Positions 5,161 through 10,894 of a DNA stretch of 10,894 nucleotides are shown here, in pieces. How positions within the stretch are numbered: position 1 is the stretch's first letter; the number at the start of each line of letters is the position of its first letter. A program made the translations under genes and the position numbers. The notes below the pieces were generated by a model. That model made no database searches, had not been told where the DNA came from, and saw nothing but the letters and a program-made list of their open reading frames with translations. This DNA is from Methanosarcinales archaeon. GTDB lineage: Archaea > Halobacteriota > Syntropharchaeia > Alkanophagales > Methanospirareceae. The stretch spans positions 1 through 10,894 of the forward strand of contig DAOUYX010000036.1 in NCBI GenBank assembly GCA_030665925.1. The letters run 5' to 3'.

Positions 5161-7728
5161 ATGGAGAAAGAGGGTTTTCTACTGGATGTTGATTACCGAA
5201 CGGAGAAAGACGGAGAGGGGCAAGATAAGCCCGTGATAAGACTCTGGTGCAAGAGCAAAGACGGTGCGGGCTTCATTGCGCTGGATAAAACGTTCGAGCC
5301 GTACTTTTATGCTTTCCCGTATTCTCATCCTCATTCTTATGCCCCCGAGAGTGACGTAGAAGAAAAAAAGAGACTGGTAGAAGAGATTCGTATAGTCCGG
5401 GAGGATGAAGAGATAAGCGTTAAACGAGTAGAATTTTGCCAGAAGAAAATGCTCGGGGTCAATCGCAGGGGGTTAAAAATTTTCACCATGCAGCCGAGAC
5501 ATGTTCCACTGCTGCGTGAGGAAGTGAGAAAAGCGGGGCTTGTCGTGTTGGAAGCCGATATTCTATTTGCAATTCGGTACTTGATAGACAAACGGCTCAG
5601 ACCTTTCGACGGTGTACGCGTGGAAGGAGAAGAAATAGAGTTGGACTACGCAGATACGGCTATCCTTGCTTCAAACGTGTCATACAACAAGATGGACGGC
5701 GGCAAGTTGCCCGCGCTAAAAGTTCTCGCTTTTGATTGCGAGATGGCGACTCAGGGGGGGCATGGCATGCCTTCGCCAAGGCGAGACCCGATAGTTATCA
5801 TTTCCGTAGCATACCAACACGGAGATAGCGAGATCAAATCGAAGTTGTTTGTGCTAACTGACGAGGACTACGAGATGGGGGACGATGCAAAGGTTTTAAG
5901 AGGTTTTTTGGATTTCATAGATCAATTCCAGCCGGAGATCATCGTGGGCTATAATTCAGACGGCTTCGATTGGCCGTACATAAGGGAGCGGGCGAGATTG
6001 CATGGCATTCAATTAACTGTGGGTGCGGATGGCAGCACGGTTCGATATGAGCGAGGGGGGATGTTGCCAAGCGTAAATATCGCCGGTAGACTGAACGTTG
6101 ACCTTTTTAAGCTTGCAAAGCGCGACCTGGGCAGCGTGAAGGTGAAGAAATTGGAGAACGTAGCGGAATTCCTCGGCGTTATGCGTAAAGACGAACGGAC
6201 GAATTTATCGCCGCGAGAGATCAACGAATGCTGGTTCGATGCTTCTGTGCGAGAGCGACTCTATGAGTACTCAAAGGCAGACGTGGTGAGCACACTGGGC
6301 ATCGCGGGAAAGATGCTGCCACTGCAAATCGAGCTTTCTAAGATGATTGGTTATCCCTTAGATGAGTTAGCAAAGATGGGGCGAGGTCGTCAGGTAGAAG
6401 CATTTTTAACCGCAGAAGCATTCAAAAGGGAAGAGCTGGTACCTGCAAAGGGAGGAACTGAGAAGACCTTCGAGGGTGCTTTCGTGCTGCCACCCGAAAA
6501 GGGTTTGCACGAAGACGTCATCGCACTCGACTTCTCTTCCATGTATCCCACCATCATGATCTCCTTTAACATCTCGCCGGATACTTTTGTGGACTCGCCG
6601 GAAGCCGAAGATGACGTGTATACCGCACCGGAAGTGGGACACGCATTCAGAAAGGCGCCGGACGGCTTCTTCAAGCGGATAATGAGCGATTTGATTACGA
6701 GACGAAGAGCGATAAAGAGCGAAATGAAGAGCTATGACAAGAATTCCGATGAATATCGGTTGTTAGACATACAGCAGCAAAGTATCAAAATCCTCACGAA
6801 CAGCTTTTACGGATACACCGGCTGGAGTGCGGCGAAATTTTACAAACGCGAATGCGCGGAAGCGACTACGGCATGGGGACGACATTTTATCAAGCGTACG
6901 GTGAAGGTGGCGGAGGAATTTGGATTCAAGGTTATCTACGGCGATACCGACAGCATATTCGTAAAATTCCCGTCTGAACTTGAGTTAGAGGGTGATAGGA
7001 AAGCGGCGATATTGAAGAAGGCGCGAGAAGTTTCGGAACGAATCTCAGAAGAGCTCCCTCTTGAGCTTGAGCTACAGGATTTCTACAAAGCTATTTTCTT
7101 TACGGGAAAGAAGAAGCGGTATGCCGCGCTCACCGATAAGGGCGAAATCGTGGTTCGCGGCTTAGAAGTGCGCCGTGGGGACTGGTGCGAACTGGCGAAG
7201 GAAGTGCAGACGAAGGTGATTGAACTCATATTAAAGGAAAAAGACCCTGAAAAAGCTATGCGATACGTTAAAAGCGTCATAAGCGAGTTAAAAGAAGGCG
7301 GAGTACCTTTAGAGAAACTAACAATTCACAAGACGCTCACCAGAAAGATAAGTGGATACGAAACAAAGCAAGCCCATGTTATAGCGGCTGAACGAGCATT
7401 GGCTTCTCCCTCACGCATTGCATACGAAGTCGGCTCGAAAATACCCTATGTGATATTAAAAGGTCCGGGAAAGACGAGCGACCGCGCGTTCCCCGTGGAT
7501 GTTATAGAGCGAAGCGAAGGGAATGAGCTACACGCAGATGGGGAAAAATACATGGTTGACCTCGATTATTATATCCAACATCAGGTGGTACCGGTTGCGC
7601 ATAGAGTGCTGCAACTCTTTGGCTACGGCTTATCAGCTTTTGAAGAGGGGGAACAGAAGACGCTCGAGGGGTATGACAGATCGTCTTTTAAAGAAGGAGC
7701 GCAGAAGGCACTTACTCATTGGTTTTGA
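5161..7728 (+). CDS. polB: Family-B DNA polymerase (PolB), 855 aa
   Basis: This is a complete archaeal replicative or repair-type DNA polymerase B. The N-terminal domain (about 1-180) is followed by the 3'-5' exonuclease: ExoI FDCEMAT (D192, E194), ExoII VGYNSDGFD (N265, D270) and ExoIII YSKAD (Y370, D374). The polymerase domain has motif A DFSSMYPT (D457), motif B KILTNSFYG (543-551), motif C YGDTDSIF (D595, D597) and KKRY (651-654). All catalytic residues are present, so both synthesis and proofreading are expected. There is no intein: motifs A, B and C are uninterrupted. The last residues QKALTHWF (848-855) fit a PCNA-interacting PIP box (Qxx-h-xx-aromatic-aromatic), and a weaker PIP-like QKTLEGYD lies at 832-839. 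It is transcribed divergently from mutL and followed by the histone gene, so the neighbourhood is one of replication, repair and chromatin. Confidence 0.96.
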   Translation: MEKEGFLLDVDYRTEKDGEGQDKPVIRLWCKSKDGAGFIALDKTFEPYFYAFPYSHPHSYAPESDVEEKKRLVEEIRIVREDEEISVKRVEFCQKKMLGVNRRGLKIFTMQPRHVPLLREEVRKAGLVVLEADILFAIRYLIDKRLRPFDGVRVEGEEIELDYADTAILASNVSYNKMDGGKLPALKVLAFDCEMATQGGHGMPSPRRDPIVIISVAYQHGDSEIKSKLFVLTDEDYEMGDDAKVLRGFLDFIDQFQPEIIVGYNSDGFDWPYIRERARLHGIQLTVGADGSTVRYERGGMLPSVNIAGRLNVDLFKLAKRDLGSVKVKKLENVAEFLGVMRKDERTNLSPREINECWFDASVRERLYEYSKADVVSTLGIAGKMLPLQIELSKMIGYPLDELAKMGRGRQVEAFLTAEAFKREELVPAKGGTEKTFEGAFVLPPEKGLHEDVIALDFSSMYPTIMISFNISPDTFVDSPEAEDDVYTAPEVGHAFRKAPDGFFKRIMSDLITRRRAIKSEMKSYDKNSDEYRLLDIQQQSIKILTNSFYGYTGWSAAKFYKRECAEATTAWGRHFIKRTVKVAEEFGFKVIYGDTDSIFVKFPSELELEGDRKAAILKKAREVSERISEELPLELELQDFYKAIFFTGKKKRYAALTDKGEIVVRGLEVRRGDWCELAKEVQTKVIELILKEKDPEKAMRYVKSVISELKEGGVPLEKLTIHKTLTRKISGYETKQAHVIAAERALASPSRIAYEVGSKIPYVILKGPGKTSDRAFPVDVIERSEGNELHADGEKYMVDLDYYIQHQVVPVAHRVLQLFGYGLSAFEEGEQKTLEGYDRSSFKEGAQKALTHWF

Positions 7729-7752
7729 TGGTGCTCCAGTGGTTAGATGACC

Positions 7753-7768
7753 GAAAAGCTTATATATA
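7753..7768 (+). promoter_or_regulatory. Strong BRE/TATA promoter of the histone gene
   Basis: CGAAAAGC directly followed by TTATATAT (7760-7767) is a near-ideal archaeal BRE plus TATA box. The expected start of transcription is near 7790, giving a leader of about 10 nt before the ATG at 7799. This position argues against the in-frame GTG at 7790 as the start codon. Confidence 0.7.
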
Positions 7769-7798
7769 CCCTTCTGTTACTTAGCAATAGTGATAAAA

Positions 7799-7999
7799 AT
7801 GGCTGAACTACCAATAGCACCTGTAACCAGGATAGTGAAGAATGCAGGAGCAGAGAGAGTAAGCGAAGAGGCAAGTCAGGAATTGGTGCGACTGTTAGAA
7901 GATTACGGCGAGAAAATAGCAAAAAAAGCTGTTAGCCTTGCTAAACACGCCGGACGGAAGACCGTGAAAGTGGAAGACGTCTTAGAAGCAGTAGCATAA
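7799..7999 (+). CDS. HMf-family archaeal histone, 66 aa
   Basis: A single histone fold: alpha-1 PIAPVTRIVKNAG (5-17), loop 1 AERVS with R20, the long alpha-2 (23-49), loop 2 AGRKTVK (51-57) and alpha-3 KVEDVLEAVA (57-66). It closely resembles HMfA/HMfB of Methanothermus. Such histones dimerise, polymerise along DNA and compact the chromosome. It ends at LEAVA and lacks the short basic tail (RRFKK-like) found after alpha-3 in HMf, so the last helix is minimal. The ATG at 7799 is chosen over the GTG at 7790, because MAELPIAP is the classical N-terminus and the promoter position puts the GTG at the transcription start. The strong promoter suggests high expression, independent of polB, which ends 70 nt upstream. 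Confidence 0.95.
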   Translation: MAELPIAPVTRIVKNAGAERVSEEASQELVRLLEDYGEKIAKKAVSLAKHAGRKTVKVEDVLEAVA

Positions 8000-8029
8000 A
8001 CTAAAAAAGATACATAACGGGGGAAAAGA

Positions 8030-8061
8030 GTAAATCGCAAAATTTACCCCTCCTTTTTTTT
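8030..8061 (+). terminator. Histone gene terminator
   Basis: GTAAAT (8030-8035) pairs with ATTTAC (8042-8047), and the GGGGG at 8019-8023 can extend the stem with CCCC (8047-8050) across a bulge. A run of eight T (8054-8061) follows. It is about 30 nt after the histone stop. Confidence 0.65.
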
Positions 8062-8164
8062 CCTTATTACCCTGTTATTCGTATTCCGCTTTTATGCATC
8101 AATAGCGGGGGTTAACATGCTATCTTTATACTTAATACCGCTTCGCCCACTGTATGTATATACT

Positions 8165-8677
8165 CTACTCCGCATCGCTTCTCTCCAGGGCTTTCATCCT
8201 TTTTAGCCCGTTTATCTCTGTTATGACATCTACAACCGCTTGAGGCACTAAACTCTCCCAGCTTTCATTGATCGAGATTCGTCTCCTTATTTCGCTACCC
8301 GAATATTCTTTCCGATTGAAGAGCAAAGGAGCACGCACCTTGTAGCCCTGCTCCTCAAATAAGCGCTCTATTAACGGATTATTCGTGAATACTACATCCA
8401 CGGGTGGGATCAATGACTCAACGTGCGATACCCAGACCGCATTCCAATTCACGTCCAGGACGGGTACGATATAAAAGTTGAAAATACCCTCATCTCGTAA
8501 GGACTTTGAAATCATCATATAGCGTTCACCCGCGGTAAAGGGGTTATCCAACTCGTGGCTTCTCTGTGCTGATCCAATGCAGATAATGACTTCATCGGCT
8601 TCGGAAGCCATCTCTTTTAGTACTGCATGATGTCCGAGATGATAGGGCTGGAATCGCCCTATGTATAGCGCTCTCAT
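8165..8677 (-). CDS. nadM: Nicotinamide-nucleotide adenylyltransferase (archaeal NadM type)
   Basis: At 170 aa this is the usual length for archaeal NMNAT. It makes NAD+ from NMN and ATP, releasing pyrophosphate. Residues 6-17 (IGRFQPYHLGHH) carry the nucleotidyltransferase GRFQPxHxGH signature, with H13 and H16 at the ATP site. NPFTAGER (45-52) and DVNWNAVWVSHVE (75-87) match the family core. YSGSEIRRRI (125-134) is the second ATP-binding motif (SGxxIR). The ATG at 8675-8677 fits the family N-terminus (MRALYIGRFQP); an ATG 20 nt upstream is closed at once by a stop. There is no good Shine-Dalgarno sequence at a usable distance. The gene converges with the histone gene and diverges from the DJ-1/PfpI gene. 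A small CCGCT/AGCGG hairpin lies beyond its stop, without a T-run. Confidence 0.94.
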   Translation of the reverse strand: MRALYIGRFQPYHLGHHAVLKEMASEADEVIICIGSAQRSHELDNPFTAGERYMMISKSLRDEGIFNFYIVPVLDVNWNAVWVSHVESLIPPVDVVFTNNPLIERLFEEQGYKVRAPLLFNRKEYSGSEIRRRISINESWESLVPQAVVDVITEINGLKRMKALERSDAE

Positions 8678-8819
8678 TTTTCGTTTATTCTATCATACTC
8701 ACCCGTTCACACCACACCACCGCTTTTCTCGCGATTTTTAGCACGTTCGGCTCAGTATCGCATAGGAAATTACTTGCAGATATATTTCACGTATCGTTAT
8801 AGTATATTCATCCTGTAGC

Positions 8820-8828
8820 TTTTATATA
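8820..8828 (+). promoter_or_regulatory. TATA box of the DJ-1/cas6/cas4 transcript
   Basis: TTTTATATAA-type box at 8820-8829, preceded by GTAGC. The expected transcription start near 8848 gives a leader of about 35 nt, which contains the ribosome site at 8867-8874. Confidence 0.55.
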
Positions 8829-8866
8829 ACTTTATCTCTACTGCCATCGTTGGTACAAAGTAGGGT

Positions 8867-8874
8867 GGGGGTGA
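8867..8874 (+). promoter_or_regulatory. Shine-Dalgarno site of the DJ-1/PfpI gene
   Basis: GGGGGTGA, close to the archaeal GGAGGTGA consensus, ends 7 nt before the ATG at 8882. It is the only strong ribosome site in the window, and it fixes this start. cas6 and cas4 downstream lack one. Confidence 0.6.
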
Positions 8875-8881
8875 GAGCAAA

Positions 8882-9436
8882 ATGGTTAAAGTCGTATTAT
8901 TTTTAGCTGCGGGATTTGAAGAGATAGAAGCTGTGAGTATCGTTGATACACTCAGAAGGGGCGGAGTGGAAGTTACAATTGCAGGTCTTCAAGAGGGGGT
9001 GATTGAAGGTGCGCACGGAGTTAACGTGATTCCGGATAGAGCAATAGATGAGATTATTATCGAGGAGTTCGATGCGGTCATTTTGCCGGGTGGCTATCCC
9101 GGCTATGTAAATCTTGGACAGGACAGGCGGGTTTTGGATTTAGTTACGAAAGCATTTGAAACGGGGATCATCGTGGCGGCAATTTGCGGTGCACCTTCGG
9201 TGTTAGCGAAATTAGGCATTCTGAAGGGTAAAAAAGCGACTATTTACCCGGGACTGGAGACAGAATTGACCGGCGGCGGGGCGGAACCCGTCAATGAGCG
9301 AGTTGTCGTTGATGGTAAGATGGTTACCAGTCAGGGACCGGGAACTGCGGTAGAATTCGGCGTTAAATTGGTTGCGCTGTTAGTTAGTGAGAAGAGAGCA
9401 CGTGAGCTTAAAGATGAACTCGTAGTAAACTTTTAG
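8882..9436 (+). CDS. DJ-1/PfpI-family protein, 184 aa
   Basis: This is a single DJ-1/PfpI domain of normal length. FLAAGFEEIEAV (7-18) contains the conserved Glu (E16) that sits beside the active cysteine. AVILPGGYPG (65-74) and AAICGAPSVL (99-108) form the nucleophile elbow, with C102 the reactive cysteine. ATIYPGLETEL and TSQGPGTAVEFG complete the fold. The His seen in human DJ-1 after the elbow is Tyr here (Y122), as in several prokaryotic relatives. Family members include intracellular peptidases/chaperones and glyoxalase/deglycase-like enzymes; the sequence does not decide which. The short DJ-1-like length and the GFEEIE start favour the DJ-1/ThiJ branch over PfpI protease. The gene lies 5 nt before cas6 and likely heads their shared transcript. 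I infer co-transcription, not a CRISPR role. Confidence 0.9.
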   Translation: MVKVVLFLAAGFEEIEAVSIVDTLRRGGVEVTIAGLQEGVIEGAHGVNVIPDRAIDEIIIEEFDAVILPGGYPGYVNLGQDRRVLDLVTKAFETGIIVAAICGAPSVLAKLGILKGKKATIYPGLETELTGGGAEPVNERVVVDGKMVTSQGPGTAVEFGVKLVALLVSEKRARELKDELVVNF

Positions 9437-9441
9437 AAAAC

Positions 9442-10215
9442 ATGCGCCTCCTCATCACTCTTCGGGCAGCAAAAGCTCAGAGCTATGAAAGTATGTACCA
9501 CCATAAACTCCAGGGATTCATTTACGGGCTGTTGAGAGCTGCGGGATTCGGAATGGTGCATGACAAAGAAGGTTATAAATTCTTCTGCTTTTCAAATATT
9601 TTCCCGATAACGGATATGGAAGAAGGGGCTATATCGAAGCTGCTTATTGCGTCACCAAATGAAAAGCTAATATCGTCGTTAGAGACGCCATTACGAGATT
9701 TTTCCGCGGGTAACAGGAGGATAAACATAGGGGAGATGTCCTTTGAGGTAGTGGAATTTAAGAAGCTGGGGGTAAAGCTAAAAAGTAGAGATTTGAGGGT
9801 GATTACAGCCACGCCGATAATAATCAGAATACCAGAGCGGAATTATGACCGATATGGGATACCGGAAGAGGAGCGGAAACCCAGGTATGTTTACTGGCGT
9901 CCGAAATATTCGTTTGAGGCGTTTCTGAAGCAACTGAGTGAGAATTTGATAAAGAAGTTCAACGACTTTTACGGGACGAAGATAGAAGACTACGACTTGT
10001 TCGAGCAGTTTATGTTCCGGCGGGCGACGGCTACGAAGGTGGTGATTGACGGGCGGGAGTACGTGATGGTGGGGAGCATGTGGGAGTTCGTTTGGAGTTA
10101 TATGGATGAGACGCAGCGCAGAGTGATTGAGTTCGGATTGGATGCGGGATTTGGAGAGCGGGGTTCGTTGGGGTTTGGGTTCGTGAACAGACTCGGAGGA
10201 GGTAAAAGGGAATAA
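9442..10215 (+). CDS. cas6: CRISPR-associated endoribonuclease Cas6
   Basis: At 257 aa this fits Cas6, which cuts pre-crRNA within the repeat to make crRNAs. The C-terminus GLDAGFGERGSLGFGFVN (234-251) is the glycine-rich loop that marks the family. The N-terminal half shows MRLLITLRA as first strand, YHHKLQGFIYGLLRAAG (19-35) as helix, then HDKEGYKFFCFSNIFP. By comparison with Pyrococcus Cas6 (Tyr31, His46, Lys52), Y28, H40 and K46 are the likely catalytic set; the His-Lys spacing of six is the same. This alignment was done by eye. It begins 5 nt after the DJ-1/PfpI stop with no Shine-Dalgarno sequence, so translation is probably coupled. cas4 follows after 22 nt. No effector genes (cas5, cas7, cas8 or cas10) or CRISPR array are in the window. 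Confidence 0.9.
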   Translation: MRLLITLRAAKAQSYESMYHHKLQGFIYGLLRAAGFGMVHDKEGYKFFCFSNIFPITDMEEGAISKLLIASPNEKLISSLETPLRDFSAGNRRINIGEMSFEVVEFKKLGVKLKSRDLRVITATPIIIRIPERNYDRYGIPEEERKPRYVYWRPKYSFEAFLKQLSENLIKKFNDFYGTKIEDYDLFEQFMFRRATATKVVIDGREYVMVGSMWEFVWSYMDETQRRVIEFGLDAGFGERGSLGFGFVNRLGGGKRE

Positions 10216-10237
10216 ATAAAATACAAAAATAGCGAAC

Positions 10238-10795
10238 ATGACAACTGAAACTGAAACTGAAACCGAAACTGAGATTGGCGCATTACTGAGCAAAGAGATG
10301 CTCTTCAGCGGCACGCAGGTGAATTATTTCGTAATATGCAAGACGAAATTATGGCTGTTCTCGCATTTCGTCACGATGGAGCAGAGTTCGGACCTCGTAT
10401 CTTATGGCAAGCTGGTGCATGAAACTTCGTATGGAGCAAAGAGGAAGGAGATTGTCATAGACGATCGAATAGCGATAGATTTCATCCAGAAGGGTGATAC
10501 GCTTATTCTTCACGAAGTGAAAAAGGGGAAGAGGCTGGAGAGGGCGCATAGGTACCAGCTTCTTTACTATCTGTATTATCTGAAGGAATTGAAAGGGATG
10601 GAGGAGGTGGAGGGGGAACTGGACTATCCGCTGCTGCGTAAAAAGGAGAAGGTAGTGCTTACCGATAGGTTAAATGAGGAGCTAATAGGGATACTAAAGG
10701 GGATAAAGGAGACGATCGCACTGCCAGAACCACCACGACCTACGTATCTGAGAATCTGCCGTAAATGTGCCTATTTTGAATTCTGTTGGGTGTAA
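10238..10795 (+). CDS. cas4: CRISPR-associated Cas4 nuclease (RecB-like, Fe-S)
   Basis: Cas4 helps spacer acquisition by trimming PAM-bearing prespacer ends. Seen here: C34 in NYFVICKTKLWLFS, H61 in GKLVH, D81 in IAIDF, E93 and K95 in HEVKKG, and a QLLYYLYYL motif (Q107, Y110), together the PD-(D/E)xK RecB-like active site. CRKCAYFEFC supplies C174, C177 and C183, which with C34 can hold a 4Fe-4S cluster. The first ATG (10238) gives 185 aa but adds an odd leader, (TE)5, encoded by five ACTGAA-type hexamers at 10244-10273. An internal ATG at 10298 (M21) would give MLFSGTQVNYF, the usual family N-terminus, and 165 aa. Neither start has a clear Shine-Dalgarno sequence. It lies 22 nt after cas6 on the same strand. 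cas1 and cas2, its usual partners, are not in the remaining 99 nt. Confidence 0.9.
   Translation: MTTETETETETEIGALLSKEMLFSGTQVNYFVICKTKLWLFSHFVTMEQSSDLVSYGKLVHETSYGAKRKEIVIDDRIAIDFIQKGDTLILHEVKKGKRLERAHRYQLLYYLYYLKELKGMEEVEGELDYPLLRKKEKVVLTDRLNEELIGILKGIKETIALPEPPRPTYLRICRKCAYFEFCWV
10244..10273 (+). repeat. Hexanucleotide tandem repeat at the 5' end of cas4
   Basis: Five consecutive 6-base units: ACTGAA three times, then ACCGAA and ACTGAG. They encode five Thr-Glu pairs if the ATG at 10238 is used. Changes in copy number would keep the reading frame. Confidence 0.8.
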
Positions 10796-10808
10796 AGTAG
10801 GTAAAAAA

Positions 10809-10840
10809 CCACGAGATCCCACGAGATTAACACAAGATTT
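10809..10840. repeat. Short CCACGAGAT repeat after cas4
   Basis: CCACGAGAT occurs at 10809-10817 and again at 10819-10827, then TAACACAAGATT. This resembles CCACAAGATTACACAGATT at 2039-2057 in the first foldback element, so it may be a part copy of the same repeat family. The rest of the 99 nt after cas4 shows no gene or CRISPR repeat. Confidence 0.4.
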
Positions 10841-10894
10841 TTTGGTTAACAATAGCTAAAATAACCAATAGAGTGCCAAAATCTGATTGCCATT

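Noticed and set aside
6520..6990. Intein in polB
   Set aside because: Archaeal PolB motifs A, B and C often host inteins, but all three are uninterrupted here and the protein has normal length.
7729..7798. tRNA or C/D box RNA in short gaps
   Set aside because: No cloverleaf or paired C and D boxes could be found in the intergenic gaps by eye.
7790..7999. Histone starting at the GTG at 7790
   Set aside because: The TATA box puts the transcription start at about this base, and the family N-terminus is MAELPIAP from the ATG at 7799.
10244..10273. CRISPR array
   Set aside because: The units are six bases, contiguous and coding, with no spacers. No other repeat-spacer pattern was found in the window despite cas6 and cas4.
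9778..10314. 178-codon open frame on the minus strand
   Set aside because: It lies opposite cas6 and the start of cas4, both of which have clear family motifs. Its N-terminal SVSVSVSV run is just the antisense of the ACTGAA repeat.

Overview
The window looks like chromosomal DNA from a euryarchaeon. The evidence is an HMf-type histone, an archaeal family-B DNA polymerase, an archaeal-type NMN adenylyltransferase (NadM), an archaeal FCF1-like PIN protein, BRE/TATA promoters with short leaders, and T-rich terminators. Several intergenic gaps carry AT-rich foldback repeats with an ACCGCAGAG-type core. Together with the gene mix this reminds me of uncultured methanotrophic or methanogenic lineages such as ANME-1/Methanophagales, but that placement is inference from memory and was not tested.

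Layout. Positions 2-514 are the 3' end of a GntP-type permease. Positions 612-1878 hold a damaged secreted surface protein: an N-terminally incomplete fragment in one frame, then a beta-helix protein with a C-terminal membrane anchor in another, followed by a terminator. A 307-bp foldback element with 23-bp imperfect terminal inverted repeats occupies 1952-2258. A 48-codon gene with its own TATA box and terminator follows at 2337-2483. A PIN-domain RNase gene runs leftward (2597-3052). A second foldback element (3116-3277) shares its core sequence with the first.

The middle of the window concerns DNA replication, repair and packaging. mutL (3285-5030, minus strand) and polB (5161-7728, plus strand) diverge from a 130-bp promoter region. 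A histone gene follows (7799-7999). MutL has the metal-dependent endonuclease motif and a QxxLxP clamp-binding motif. PolB has intact proofreading and polymerase motifs and one good plus one weak PIP-like box at its C-terminus. Both could therefore work with the sliding clamp.

The right part has nadM (minus strand) divergent from a DJ-1/PfpI gene. The DJ-1/PfpI gene is followed after 5 nt by cas6 and then after 22 nt by cas4, so the three probably share a transcript. No CRISPR array lies inside the window. The last 99 bases carry a short repeat, related to part of the first foldback element, instead of another gene. I see no wholly new system. The observations most worth a second look are the foldback repeat family, the DJ-1/cas6/cas4 cluster with its TE-repeat Cas4 leader, the clamp-linked MutL/PolB pair, and the broken surface protein.
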